From positions 737,629 to 801,628 of the forward strand of contig NZ_BMXF01000002.1 of assembly GCF_014651615.1 (NCBI RefSeq): a DNA stretch of 64,000 nt, written 5' to 3'. Below, piece by piece: positions 50,893-60,395 of the stretch. The stretch is from Persicitalea jodogahamensis. GTDB lineage: Bacteria > Bacteroidota > Bacteroidia > Cytophagales > Spirosomataceae. The notes under the pieces are model-generated. The model was not told the DNA's origin and did not search any database. It saw nothing but the letters and a program-made list of their open reading frames with translations. How positions within the stretch are numbered: the stretch's first letter is position 1; each line of letters opens with the position of its first letter. The translations under genes and the position numbers were made by a program.

Positions 50893-52254
50893 TCAAACCG
50901 TTGAACTGAACAAATCCGTTCTCGGCACTTTCTTCCAAAGACGGGCATCGAATGCCATGCAGACGTTTCTGACGAAGTTTCGTCCCTCGGGCGTGACACG
51001 CAATTGATAGGGTTTGATTTCTACCAGACCATCGGCCTCCATTTCTTCCAGGCGGTTGATCGCTTCGTACAGGGTTTTACACTTTTCATTTTCATTGTGC
51101 CAGGTGGTCTCGAAGTTGCACATCAGCCGCTGTATGTGGCGACGCAGGATGAGGTCTTCCTTAGTCAGGACATGACCTCTGAACAAGGGCAGTTCATCTT
51201 TTTTCAATCTTTTGTAGTAAGCTTCCACCCCTTTTTCGTTTTGGGCATATCCCCACCAGGCATCGCTGATGGCGGAAGTGCCAAGGCCGATCAGCAGGGC
51301 CGTCTGGGTGTCGGTGTAGCCCATGAAGTTGCGATGCAGGCGTTTTTCGGCGGCGGCTCTGTACAGGCTGTCGGTTTTAAGGGCGAAGTGGTCCATGCCG
51401 ATGTCCTCATAGCCCGCCAGTTCCAGGGCACCCCGGCAGGTTTCGTAAATCGCCAATTTCTTCATCGAATCGGGGAGGTCTTCTTCGGTAAAGCGACGCT
51501 GGCCGGGTTTGATCCAGGGGACGTGGGCGTAGCTGTAAAACGCAATGCGGTCGGGCCGAAGCTGGATGGCCTTGAATATGGTTTGCGCCATAGAGCAAAC
51601 CTTCTGTTGCGGAAGGCCATAGACGATGTCGTAGTTGACGGAAGTGTAGCCGATCTCCCGTGCCTTTTCGGTCAGGTGCTTAATCTGGTCGTAGCTTTGG
51701 TGGCGGTTGATGATTTCCAGCACGATGGGGTTGAAATCCTGAACGCCGATACTGACGCGCCGGAAACCTACTTCGTACAGGGCTTGCAGGTGCTGGTCGG
51801 TAGTGTTGCCGGGGTGCGCCTCGAAGCTGAAGTCCGCTTTCTCATGAATTGTGCATCCTTCCAATAGTCGTGAAATCATTTCTTTCAGATGTTGAGGGCT
51901 GAAAAAAGTGGGGGTTCCGCCGCCGATGTGCAACTCGCGGATGACGGGCATTTCAGTGCCGAGTGCTTTTTTGTATAATTCCCACTCTTTCAGAACCGCC
52001 TCCATATAGGGACGTTCCACCTTATGATTTACCGTAATGCGGGTATTGCAGCCGCAATAGGTACAGAGACTTTCGCAGAAGGGAATATGGATATAGAGGC
52101 TGATGCCGTGCCTGCTGTTGGTAGCAGCAAAAGTATCGTTGACAAGTTCGCCCCAGTATTCGGGCGCAGGTGGAGTTTCGTTCCAGTAGGGGACGGTCGG
52201 GTAGCTGGTATAGCGGGGGCCGGGAACATTGTATTTTTGGAGCAAGTCGTTCAT
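50893..52254 (-). CDS. hemN: oxygen-independent coproporphyrinogen III oxidase
   Basis: A 453-residue radical SAM enzyme converting coproporphyrinogen III to protoporphyrinogen IX without oxygen. The family start RYTSYPTVPYW and the cluster motif IPFCESLCTYCGCN (Cys60, Cys64, Cys67, Cys69) are clear, as are GGGTPTFF, VSIGVQDF and the HPGNTT loop. The C-terminal HemN domain is present and the length fits. Placed between the two-component genes and the cbb3 oxidase genes, it would supply haem under low oxygen. A short inverted repeat near its start was noted but not accepted as an FNR box. Confidence 0.94.
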   Translation of the reverse strand: MNDLLQKYNVPGPRYTSYPTVPYWNETPPAPEYWGELVNDTFAATNSRHGISLYIHIPFCESLCTYCGCNTRITVNHKVERPYMEAVLKEWELYKKALGTEMPVIRELHIGGGTPTFFSPQHLKEMISRLLEGCTIHEKADFSFEAHPGNTTDQHLQALYEVGFRRVSIGVQDFNPIVLEIINRHQSYDQIKHLTEKAREIGYTSVNYDIVYGLPQQKVCSMAQTIFKAIQLRPDRIAFYSYAHVPWIKPGQRRFTEEDLPDSMKKLAIYETCRGALELAGYEDIGMDHFALKTDSLYRAAAEKRLHRNFMGYTDTQTALLIGLGTSAISDAWWGYAQNEKGVEAYYKRLKKDELPLFRGHVLTKEDLILRRHIQRLMCNFETTWHNENEKCKTLYEAINRLEEMEADGLVEIKPYQLRVTPEGRNFVRNVCMAFDARLWKKVPRTDLFSSTV

Positions 52255-52357
52255 TTTTTCAATGGAAGATTGAAAATGGATAGTATCGCTGCCAAAAATA
52301 GGCGGACGTTTTAAGTCACAATATGACGGAGGTCAGGAATGAGAGTGATATAAGGAG

Positions 52358-52434
52358 AAGGTAGTTCTTCGACCACAGCGGTAGTTCGCCACTGCTCACC
52401 CCTGTAGACGCCAACCTAGTTGTTCAACTACCTT
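52358..52434. repeat. inverted repeat AAGGTAGTT ... AACTACCTT between hemN and safE
   Basis: Nine-base perfect arms (52358-52366 and 52426-52434) enclose 59 bases, with a further GGTAGTT copy at 52380-52386. It fills most of the 201-base gap, which otherwise contains no gene. Confidence 0.65.
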
Positions 52435-52455
52435 ATAAAAATGAAAGGGCAAGTG

Positions 52456-53169
52456 CTATTTCAGTACCGTCCCGCCATGACAAACAGGTAATTCGGTAGT
52501 TTCGCCGGATGCGGGCAGCCCGGCCGGGACCCGAATCCACAACCCCCTGCCCAGTAGCCAAATCCCGGCCACCGCGACGAAAACAGGCGTCAGGCGGCGC
52601 ATTTGTCCACGCAGGGACGGGCTGAACCACTGTTTGAAAAAGCCCACTGCCATCATTGCGGGCAAAGTACCCAAGCCGAAAGCCAGCATATAAACGCCTC
52701 CGCTGATCGCGCTGCCCGTAGCCACGGAGCTAATCAGCGCGAGGTACACCAATCCGCAGGGCAGCAGTCCGTTGAGCATTCCCAAAGCGGCCCAGCTGTG
52801 GAGTTTTTGACTGCGCAGCTGCGCAGCCATTCTGCTTTTCAGTTGCCCGATGGCCTTCTGCCAAAAAAGCGGAGTTTTTAATATTCGGTCGAGGTGGGTG
52901 GGCCAGAAAACGTACATCAGCATGGCTGCCCCGGCAACTATGGACAAGTAACGCAAGTACCCCATCCACAGCACCGCGCCACCCAGTGCGCCAATTCCCG
53001 CTCCCAGCAAAGTATAAGTACCCACCCGTCCCAGGTTGTAGGTCAGAAGCCCCGTTACCTGTCGCCAACGGCTGCCGTGGTGAACAGGCAGCGCGAGCGC
53101 AATCGGCCCGCACATTCCCACACAGTGGAAACTACTCATGAGGCCGAGGGTGAAAGCGAGGAGGAGCAT
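52456..53169 (-). CDS. TauE/SafE-family membrane protein of the cbb3 cluster
   Basis: A 237-residue membrane protein with six or more helices (for example LLLAFTLGLMSSFHCVGMCG, a typical UreH/SafE-like start with His and Cys). MCGPIALALP and LNGLLPCGLVYLAL show repeated motifs with Cys and Gly. In many bacteria this family stands in cbb3 oxidase clusters and is linked to copper or oxidase maturation (CcoA/CcoH-like roles are inferred from position only). It is last in the cco operon, 65 bases after fixH. Confidence 0.82.
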   Translation of the reverse strand: MLLLAFTLGLMSSFHCVGMCGPIALALPVHHGSRWRQVTGLLTYNLGRVGTYTLLGAGIGALGGAVLWMGYLRYLSIVAGAAMLMYVFWPTHLDRILKTPLFWQKAIGQLKSRMAAQLRSQKLHSWAALGMLNGLLPCGLVYLALISSVATGSAISGGVYMLAFGLGTLPAMMAVGFFKQWFSPSLRGQMRRLTPVFVAVAGIWLLGRGLWIRVPAGLPASGETTELPVCHGGTVLK

Positions 53170-53234
53170 GGACGTAGTCAGAGGCTTTTAAGGATTAAAG
53201 CGGTAAATCGAACCGGCGCAGGGGCAAATCTCAT

Positions 53235-53696
53235 TTATTGCCGTTCACTATTCTTCACTACGATGGCTCCCTCGTTCCAGTACGTCGTTTCTCCGTTTTT
53301 CCAGTCAAATTGGAGTAGGTAGCGGCCAGGTTGGAGCTTGGCAAGCGCAATACGCTGTTGGTTCCTGGCATCGGGCATGATGGCGAAGTCGGCGTCGTTG
53401 GTGTTGTCGGAGGGGCAGTAGAAGCGGATTTTTCCAGCCAGATCTTTACGAAGAAACTCTTTTGGAAACTGCACTTCCAGCGTCTTCTCAGTCAATTGCC
53501 AGCGGAGTGGCTCCGCGAGGGTGTTGGCGCGGTGAGTTTTGTCGATCTTATTCTGGAAGTCCAGTTCCAGGGCATAGTAGTCCTCCGAGACGAGGTCCAC
53601 GCGCTGGGTCGTGGTCAAAGTCACTAAAGCCAGAATGCCTACGACAAAACTTATATAGAGAATTGCAATTCCCGTACCCCAGTTTATGTTTTTCAT
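53235..53696 (-). CDS. ccoH: FixH-family protein
   Basis: A 153-residue membrane-anchored protein: one N-terminal helix (IAILYISFVVGILALVTL, about 10-27), then SEDYYALELDFQNKID (about 37-52), which is the FixH signature, and a periplasmic beta domain. FixH/CcoH assists assembly or copper handling of the cbb3 oxidase. It lies 26 bases after ccoG and 65 before the SafE-type gene, in the usual order. Confidence 0.88.
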   Translation of the reverse strand: MKNINWGTGIAILYISFVVGILALVTLTTTQRVDLVSEDYYALELDFQNKIDKTHRANTLAEPLRWQLTEKTLEVQFPKEFLRKDLAGKIRFYCPSDNTNDADFAIMPDARNQQRIALAKLQPGRYLLQFDWKNGETTYWNEGAIVVKNSERQ

Positions 53697-53722
53697 GATT
53701 TTGTTATTTTAATGCCACTGCC

Positions 53723-55123
53723 CTATTGTGGCGCAATGAACGTCGTCTTGAATTCCTCGATTTTTTCTTTGCCTCGATAGACCGAGAACTTTACGTCCGT
53801 CAGGCGTTTTTTAATTTCTGATTTGGGAATGGTTACGAAAAGGCTACCCTGCGACAAGCCGGCGGGCTCGAGAGTCAGGTCGGGCGTTCCGGCAAATTTT
53901 ACTGTGCCTTGCGGCGCTTCAAGGACGAGCTTTGGCTTTATTTCATGGTTGGTTTTATTGAAAATCTTAAAAGTGTAAAGGTTGCTCACCGTACCATCGC
54001 CATTGTCGACGAAGGTTGTGCCAGGGGCGCGGAAAAGCGTGGTTTCGGTGTCGGTGCGGGTGGCGACCACGAAGCCCAGCGCGCTCCAGAGCAAAGCCAG
54101 TACCACAGCGTAACCAACGACACGGGGCGTGATGAACTTCTTGCGGCCTTCGGAGATGGAGTTTTCGGAAGCATAGCGAATCAGCCCGCGCGGCAGATCC
54201 ACTTTGTCCATGATATGGTCGCAGGCGTCAATGCAGGCGGTGCAATTCACGCACTCCATTTGAGTGCCATTGCGGATGTCGATGCCCGTCGGGCATACCG
54301 CCACGCACTGCAGGCACATGATGCAGTCGCCGGCGTTGCGCTCCTCTTTCTTATGCAATTTTTCGCGGGGTTCGCCGCGCTCATAGTCGTAGGCTACAAC
54401 CATAGAATTACGGTCAAGCAACACGCCCTGCAGACGGCCATAGGGACAAATCACGGTGCAGACCTGGTCGCGGGCCCAGGCAAAAACAAAGTAAAACACC
54501 GCCGTGAAACCCACCACGCCGCCAAACAGCGAAAGGTGTTCCGAGAGGGGCTCAGTGATGATTTTCTCTAACTCATCCACGCCCACAACATAGGCGAGCA
54601 GCAGGTTGGCGATGACGAACGAGATGAGCAGAAATACACTCCATTTGCTTACTTTCTTGATTATTTTATCCGTAGTCCAGGGTGCTTTGTCGAGCAGCTT
54701 TTGCTGGGTGTGCGTACCTTCGATGGCGAATTCTACCTTGCGGAAAACCATTTCCAGAAAGATGGTTTGCGGGCAGGCCCAGCCGCAAAACAACCGGCCG
54801 AACACCGCTGTGAACAGCACGATGAAGACCATGAACGATAGCATCGCCAATCCGAACAGCCAATAGTCCTGTGGACCGATGAAGAGGCCGAATACAATGA
54901 TTTTTCGCTCGATGATATTGAACAGGAACATGGGCTGGCCGTCCAGCCGCAGGAACGGCCCGGCGAATAGCAGCGCGAGGGCCACCACCGAAAACCACGC
55001 GCGGCGACGGTGCCAGTAGCCTTCGGGCTTCTGCGGATAGAACCAGTTGCGCTTTCCCTCCTCGTTGACCGCATTGTATTGGTCGCGGAAAGCGTCGCCG
55101 AGGTATGGAGAGTCATTTTTCAT
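53723..55123 (-). CDS. ccoG: cbb3 oxidase accessory protein CcoG (FixG)
   Basis: A 466-residue membrane protein with several helices and cysteine-rich ferredoxin motifs: CGWACPQTIFLEMVFRK (about 118-134), VCPYGRLQG region, and two CxxCxxC-type blocks CIMCLQCVAVCP and CVNCTACIDAC (about 270-320). The C-terminal 120 residues form an Ig-like domain (FixG_C) beginning near FRAPGTTF. The protein is a copper reductase or electron carrier in oxidase maturation. It begins 11 bases after ccoP. Confidence 0.94.
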   Translation of the reverse strand: MKNDSPYLGDAFRDQYNAVNEEGKRNWFYPQKPEGYWHRRRAWFSVVALALLFAGPFLRLDGQPMFLFNIIERKIIVFGLFIGPQDYWLFGLAMLSFMVFIVLFTAVFGRLFCGWACPQTIFLEMVFRKVEFAIEGTHTQQKLLDKAPWTTDKIIKKVSKWSVFLLISFVIANLLLAYVVGVDELEKIITEPLSEHLSLFGGVVGFTAVFYFVFAWARDQVCTVICPYGRLQGVLLDRNSMVVAYDYERGEPREKLHKKEERNAGDCIMCLQCVAVCPTGIDIRNGTQMECVNCTACIDACDHIMDKVDLPRGLIRYASENSISEGRKKFITPRVVGYAVVLALLWSALGFVVATRTDTETTLFRAPGTTFVDNGDGTVSNLYTFKIFNKTNHEIKPKLVLEAPQGTVKFAGTPDLTLEPAGLSQGSLFVTIPKSEIKKRLTDVKFSVYRGKEKIEEFKTTFIAPQ

Positions 55124-55134
55124 GCAGCTGGGTT

Positions 55135-56202
55135 CTACTGATTTTTTGCTTCTTCAATTGCCACGGGTACCGGATTGGCAGGTACTTCTTCGGGTGCGTT
55201 GTAAAGCTCTCCCTGAGGTGCCTTAGGGCTGGCTGGACTGCTGCCATGGAGGGAAGCCATGATATAGCTGGCCACTTTCTGCATTTCCTGCGGCGGGAGT
55301 TGCTTCTTCCAGGAAATCATGCCTTTTTCGGGTACACCGTACTTGATCACTTTAAAAATATCCTGAATGCCACCGCCATGAATCCAATAGTCGTCAGTCA
55401 GGTTGGGGCCTACGCCGCCCCCGCCGTCGGCGGCATGGCAAGCGGCGCATTTTTCGGTGAAAATAACGCCACCCTCTTTGATCAGCGGGCCGTCAGTGAG
55501 CAGCGTGACATTCTCTTCGTTAATGCCCGCTCCCATTTTTTCGATATAGGCTTTCTTTTGGATATCGGCCATTGCCAATTCGCTTTCCAATTCTTCCATC
55601 TGCAATTCTCCAAATCCGAAGGCATGGTAGTACAGGGCATAGGAGATTGCGAACACCACCGTGCCGACGAACATAAACTGCAGCCAGGGTGGCATCCGAT
55701 TGTCCAGCTCGTAGATTCCGTCGTACTCATGGTCCGCCAAGAGGATTTTCTCTTCCTTGTTGAGCGGCGTAGAGAATCCCACGAATTTTTGCCACCAGCC
55801 GGGGCTGAACAGAGGCGTGGCGGTCTCGCGGACTTCGGCGGGTTGGGCACCGGCGGTTAGTTTTTGGTAGAGAATTACCACTTGAAACATCACGATGATC
55901 ATGATTACAATCATACCGGCCAGTATGAAAAGTACCGTGTACCACAGCACATTCTGATAGGGCGATGCTTCGGCTCCCTGGGCGAAGGCAGCAGGGAATG
56001 TGAGAAGGCCGATCAAAGTCAGTACTGTTTTTTTGATGACCCCGTCATCAAGCGGAATTGCCTTCATTTCGTCTTCGTGCTGCCGGCTCATTTTGAAAAC
56101 ATACCAAAGCAAACCCACAAAAAAAGCTACGAAGATGACCAGCGATATGAGTGGATAAATGCTGATGCCCGCAATGGTTTCCAAATAGTTCTTGAATTTC
56201 AT
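55135..56202 (-). CDS. ccoP: cbb3 oxidase subunit CcoP (single c-type haem)
   Basis: A 355-residue subunit that passes electrons to the oxidase. It starts with a membrane helix (about 14-32) and a second after a signal-like region (LLTFPAAFAQ, about 72). A third helix (FVGTVVFAISYALYYH, about 175) precedes the only haem motif, CAACH near residue 252. Most proteobacterial CcoP proteins have two haems, so a one-haem form is notable, though it is seen in Bacteroidota. The tail is Pro/Ala/Glu-rich. It follows ccoNO by 13 bases. Confidence 0.92.
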   Translation of the reverse strand: MKFKNYLETIAGISIYPLISLVIFVAFFVGLLWYVFKMSRQHEDEMKAIPLDDGVIKKTVLTLIGLLTFPAAFAQGAEASPYQNVLWYTVLFILAGMIVIMIIVMFQVVILYQKLTAGAQPAEVRETATPLFSPGWWQKFVGFSTPLNKEEKILLADHEYDGIYELDNRMPPWLQFMFVGTVVFAISYALYYHAFGFGELQMEELESELAMADIQKKAYIEKMGAGINEENVTLLTDGPLIKEGGVIFTEKCAACHAADGGGGVGPNLTDDYWIHGGGIQDIFKVIKYGVPEKGMISWKKQLPPQEMQKVASYIMASLHGSSPASPKAPQGELYNAPEEVPANPVPVAIEEAKNQ

Positions 56203-56215
56203 GATTGATGGGATT

Positions 56216-58393
56216 TTAAAGTCCAGACTGGGTGGCTACGTTGTTATTGCTCTTGATATCGGTACCCAATCTTTGCAGGTAGGCAATCAAAGCCACGATT
56301 TCACGGTCGGATTTGGTCTCAATGCCGCTTTGCTTCAAACTGGCCTTGATCTGATCGGCCTGTTTCATCAGGTCCTGGTTTGCCAACTGATCGTAGCCTT
56401 CTTCGTAAGGGACACCCAGCGTTTGCATGGCGCGGATCTTTACGGCAGTGGTGGTCGTGTCGAGCGGGGCTTCCAGCAGAAAGGAGTAAGGCGGCATCAT
56501 TGAGCCGGGCGACATCGAGCGCGGGTCTTCCATGTGGTTGTAGTGCCAGGAATCGGGGTACTTTTGGCCCACGCGGTGCAGGTCGGGGCCCGTACGTTTG
56601 CTGCCCCACTGGAACGGGTGATCGTATACGAACTCCCCGGCTTTGGAGTACTCGCCGTACCGCTCGATCTCGGCCCGGAAGGGACGGATCATCTGAGAAT
56701 GGCAGACGTAGCAACCCTCCCGGACGTAGATGTCGCGGCCCTGCAATTCAAGGGGAGTGTAGGGTTTGACGCTGGCGATGGTAGGTACATTGGATTCAAT
56801 CATGAAAGTCGGTACGAGTTCGATGATGCCACCGATGGCCACCGCAATCAGGGCCAGAATGCTCAGCAGCACGGGTCTGCGCTCAATGGTCCGGCTATGC
56901 CAGTACTCACCTTTACTGGGATTCCAGATGGACGCGATCGACGGAGCGCGGGCCGTTTCCGTTTCGATAAGCGTGCCGTTTTTGCCGGTCATGTAGAGGT
57001 TGTACACCATCACCACAAAGCCCACCAGGTACAGGATGCCCCCAATGCCGCGGAGTATGTACAGCGGTATTAACTGGATTACCGTTTCAAGAAAGTTGGG
57101 GTACTTCAAAAGCCCCTCCTCCGTAAACTGCTGCCACATGGAGCTTTGCGTCCAGCCAGCCCAGTACATAGGCACGGCGTAGAAGATGATACCGAGCGTA
57201 CCAATCCAGAAGTGAAAATTGGCCAGTTTCTGTGAGTGCAGTTTGGTGTTGTAGATGCGGGGTATAAGCCAATACAGGATTCCGAAGGTAAGGAAGCCGT
57301 TCCAGCCAAGCGCCCCGACGTGGACGTGGGCAATGGTCCAGTCCGTAAAGTGGCTGATGGCATTGACGCTTTTGAGTGACAGCATTGGTCCTTCAAAGGT
57401 GGCCATGCCGTAAGCGGTCAGGGCCACGACCATGAATTTAAGTACCACATCTTCCCGCACCTTGTCCCAGGCACCGCGCAGTGTAAACAGACCGTTGATC
57501 ATCCCGCCCCAGGACGGGGCAATCAACATTATTGAGAACACAACACCGAGGGTTTGGGCCCAGTCGGGCAGGGAGTTGTAAAGCAAGTGGTGCGGCCCGG
57601 CCCAGATGTAGAGGAAGATCAATGCCCAGAAGTGGACGATCGACAGACGATAGGAATAGATCGGGCGATTGGCTGCCTTGGGCAGGAAGTAGTACATCAG
57701 TCCCAGATAGGGCGTGGTCAGGAAGAATGCCACCGCGTTGTGCCCGTACCACCACTGGACCAGCGCATCCTGCACCCCGGCATAAATCGAGTAGCTTTTA
57801 AATAAGGAAACGGGAAGTGCCAGGCTGTTGACCACGTGCAGCATGGCTACCGTGATGAACGAGGCTATATAGAACCAGATGGCGGCGTAGATATGCTCCG
57901 ACCGGCGGTTGACCATTGTCATCAGCAGGTTGATCATGGCCGCCACCCATACCACCGCAATCGCGATATCGATAGGCCATTCCAGTTCGGCGTATTCCTT
58001 GGAGGTAGTCAGCCCCATAGGAAGCGTGATGGCTGCCGCCAGGATGATCGCCTGCCAACCCCAGAAATTGAAGTAACTCAGCTTTTTACTCCACATGGAT
58101 GCTTTTAAAATGCGTGGGGCAGAGTAGTACATGCCTGTAAAAAAACCGTTGCCCACGAAGGCAAAAATCACCGCGTTGGTGTGCAGAGGGCGCAACCGCC
58201 CGAAGGTGGTGTAGGAAAGGTCGAAGTTGAGAAACGGATAGACCAGCTGAAAGGCGATCAGAACCCCGACCAGAATACCAATTAGACCGTACAAAACGGT
58301 GGCAATGGCGAAGTTTCGTACGATCTTGTTGTCGTACTCAAACTCTTCCATATGAATCGGAGGGTTAACGTCAGTAGCGATTGCTGTACTCAT
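56216..58393 (-). CDS. ccoNO: fused cbb3 oxidase subunits I and II (CcoN-CcoO)
   Basis: A 725-residue fusion. The CcoN part (about 1-480) has 12 helices with the copper-B and haem ligands in WYGHNAVAFFLT, GPHHLLYN and DWTIAHVHVGAL. The CcoO part (about 530-725) has one haem motif, CYVCHSQ, and a likely Met ligand in SPGSMMPP. Such fusions are known in Bacteroidota. It reduces oxygen at low concentration and pumps protons. The frame opens 51 bases earlier, but the start MSTAIATD at 58393 fits. It precedes ccoP by 13 bases. Confidence 0.95.
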   Translation of the reverse strand: MSTAIATDVNPPIHMEEFEYDNKIVRNFAIATVLYGLIGILVGVLIAFQLVYPFLNFDLSYTTFGRLRPLHTNAVIFAFVGNGFFTGMYYSAPRILKASMWSKKLSYFNFWGWQAIILAAAITLPMGLTTSKEYAELEWPIDIAIAVVWVAAMINLLMTMVNRRSEHIYAAIWFYIASFITVAMLHVVNSLALPVSLFKSYSIYAGVQDALVQWWYGHNAVAFFLTTPYLGLMYYFLPKAANRPIYSYRLSIVHFWALIFLYIWAGPHHLLYNSLPDWAQTLGVVFSIMLIAPSWGGMINGLFTLRGAWDKVREDVVLKFMVVALTAYGMATFEGPMLSLKSVNAISHFTDWTIAHVHVGALGWNGFLTFGILYWLIPRIYNTKLHSQKLANFHFWIGTLGIIFYAVPMYWAGWTQSSMWQQFTEEGLLKYPNFLETVIQLIPLYILRGIGGILYLVGFVVMVYNLYMTGKNGTLIETETARAPSIASIWNPSKGEYWHSRTIERRPVLLSILALIAVAIGGIIELVPTFMIESNVPTIASVKPYTPLELQGRDIYVREGCYVCHSQMIRPFRAEIERYGEYSKAGEFVYDHPFQWGSKRTGPDLHRVGQKYPDSWHYNHMEDPRSMSPGSMMPPYSFLLEAPLDTTTTAVKIRAMQTLGVPYEEGYDQLANQDLMKQADQIKASLKQSGIETKSDREIVALIAYLQRLGTDIKSNNNVATQSGL

Positions 58394-58495
58394 GTGTAAA
58401 TGATGAATGAGTGATTGAGTGAATGAAAAGCGACAAAGTGTCAAGGTTTTTAAACCAGAGTGGACGGGGAAATGAAAATCTGGTTCCGTCGACAG

Positions 58496-58660
58496 CTATT
58501 TGCCCGAGGGTGGTTCTTTTACGGTATCGTCGAAGAGAATGCGAATGGAAGGCGTGTAATCGTCGTCGAACTGTCCTTTGCGCACCGACCAGATGAACGC
58601 ACCCAAAAAGCCCAGGGCTGTCAGTAGACTTAGACCAATAAGGATGAATAAAGCGCTCAT
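58496..58660 (-). CDS. ccoS: cbb3 oxidase assembly protein CcoS
   Basis: A 54-residue protein: a membrane helix (MSALFILIGLSLLTALGFLG, residues 1-20) and a short tail beginning WSVRKGQFDDDYTPSIRILFDD, which is the CcoS signature (FDDL/D-rich). It is too short to stand out by length, but both the motif and the position, 102 bases before ccoNO on the same strand, support it. CcoS helps insert metal or haem cofactors in CcoN. Confidence 0.9.
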   Translation of the reverse strand: MSALFILIGLSLLTALGFLGAFIWSVRKGQFDDDYTPSIRILFDDTVKEPPSGK

Positions 58661-58868
58661 AAGCAGGTAGTTTTATGATTAGGGTCATGGAATCGACATG
58701 CTCCTTTTTTCAAAAACAAAACTACGGGACACGCTTTGGGCTAACGATGAGAGAGGTTAGGTGGAAAACTGACTTTGGTCAGTCGGGAGCGAATAAGCTC
58801 AAGCAGTATAGTTTTGTCTGGGCGCACTTTTGGAAAGGAATAGTCAAGAAAGAGTTATCAATTCCCTT

Positions 58869-60353
58869 ATGCTTCAGCTCATTGCTAACGCCACACAAAA
58901 AACTGAAAATCCCGCTATCGTTTCCCAAGGCCGGTCCTACTCTTACCAGGAGCTGCTCGATGCCTCTGGTCAATTCTCTTCATTATTGTTGGGTCAAGAC
59001 GCTGACCTGCAAGAGTCTCGCGTAGCGTTCATGGTTGCTCCCGGCTTCGATTATGTGCGGGTGCAATGGGCTATCTGGCGGGCGGGGGGCGTGGCCGTTC
59101 CACTATGCGTTACTTACCCGCTGCCTTCTCTGCAGTACGTAATCGAGGATACGGGAGCGGAGGTTGTCGTAGCAGGGCGTGAGTTTGCGGCCACGCTGTC
59201 GCCTCTGGCGGAGGAGAAAGGGTTGCGTTTTATTATTTTGGATCAGACTAATGACGGCGATGACGCTCCGAAGCAACTGCCCGAAATCGCCCCGAGCCGC
59301 CGGGCGATGATTCTTTACACGAGCGGTACCACCAACCTCCCCAAGGGCGTAGTGACGACCCATGCCAACCTTGAAGCCCAGATTTCGACGCTGGTCGAAG
59401 CCTGGCAGTGGTCGACTAGCGACCACACTTTGTGCATCCTGCCGCTGCATCATGTACACGGCATCGTTAACGTCGTTTCCTGCGCCCTGTGGGCGGGTGC
59501 GACGGTCGAGTTTTTGCCCTCGTTTTCTGCTGAGGCGGTATTCGGCATTTTTCAAGCAGGGAAGGTCAATGTATTTATGGCCGTCCCGACGATTTACTTC
59601 AAGCTGATTGCCTACTGGGAAGAACTACCTCCCGCTGAACAGAAACAGGTGTCGGATACGCTGGCAAAATTCCGGCTGATGGTATCAGGATCGGCGGCTT
59701 TGCCGGTTTCGGTTATGGAAAAGTGGCGGAAAATCAGCGGCCATACCTTACTGGAACGCTACGGAATGACTGAAATCGGAATGGGGATCAGCAATCCGTA
59801 CAAGGGCGAGCGTCGCGCAGGGTACATCGGTCAGCCGTTGCCGGGCGTGAAAGTACGGCTGGTAGATGACCTGGATAATGTATTGGAAGCCGGACAGCCA
59901 GGCGAAATTCAGGTGAAAGGGCCGGGTGTTTTCCGGGAGTACTGGGGCAAGCCGGAGGCGACGCGGGAGGCGTTTACCGGAGATGGGTGGTTCCATACGG
60001 GCGACGTGGCGGTGGTCGAGCAAGGGTGCTACCGTATTCTGGGCCGAAATTCGATTGATATTATCAAGTCGGGCGGCTATAAGATATCAGCGCTGGAAAT
60101 CGAGGAAGTCCTGCGCACCCACCCGGCCATTGCTGATTGCGGAGTAGTCGGCATTCCCAACGATGAATGGGGCGAACTGGTTGTGGCCGCTTTAATAGTG
60201 AATGACCCGGCTCTCGACGTATCTGAGCTGACCGCCTGGATGCGCGAGAAAATGCCTGCTTACAAAACTCCGCGCCGGTACAAAATCCTCGCCGAACTAC
60301 CCCGCAATGTTATGGGCAAAGTGACAAAAAACGATTTGAAGAAACTGTTCTGA
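58869..60353 (+). CDS. matB: malonyl-CoA synthetase (acyl-CoA synthetase)
   Basis: A 494-residue adenylate-forming enzyme. The ATP loop is YTSGTTNLPKGVV (about 163-175), the adenylate segment is ERYGMTEIGMGISNP (about 298-312) followed by GERRAGYIGQPLPGV, a MatB/ACSF3-like signature, with GWFHTGDVA, the hinge region GRNSIDIIKSGGYKI and the catalytic Lys in RNVMGKVTK. It should convert malonate, ATP and CoA to malonyl-CoA. The open frame begins at a TTG at 58830; the ATG at 58869 is preferred. madL and madM follow. Confidence 0.88.
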   Translation: MLQLIANATQKTENPAIVSQGRSYSYQELLDASGQFSSLLLGQDADLQESRVAFMVAPGFDYVRVQWAIWRAGGVAVPLCVTYPLPSLQYVIEDTGAEVVVAGREFAATLSPLAEEKGLRFIILDQTNDGDDAPKQLPEIAPSRRAMILYTSGTTNLPKGVVTTHANLEAQISTLVEAWQWSTSDHTLCILPLHHVHGIVNVVSCALWAGATVEFLPSFSAEAVFGIFQAGKVNVFMAVPTIYFKLIAYWEELPPAEQKQVSDTLAKFRLMVSGSAALPVSVMEKWRKISGHTLLERYGMTEIGMGISNPYKGERRAGYIGQPLPGVKVRLVDDLDNVLEAGQPGEIQVKGPGVFREYWGKPEATREAFTGDGWFHTGDVAVVEQGCYRILGRNSIDIIKSGGYKISALEIEEVLRTHPAIADCGVVGIPNDEWGELVVAALIVNDPALDVSELTAWMREKMPAYKTPRRYKILAELPRNVMGKVTKNDLKKLF

Positions 60354-60395
60354 GATGGTAGTTTGATAACATACTCCTTTTCAAATCTCAACTGA

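Noticed and set aside
52260-52276. TTCAAT-N5-ATTGAA as an FNR box in front of hemN
   Set aside because: FNR sites read TTGAT-N4-ATCAA; here the half-sites are in the opposite arrangement and lie within about ten bases of the start codon.
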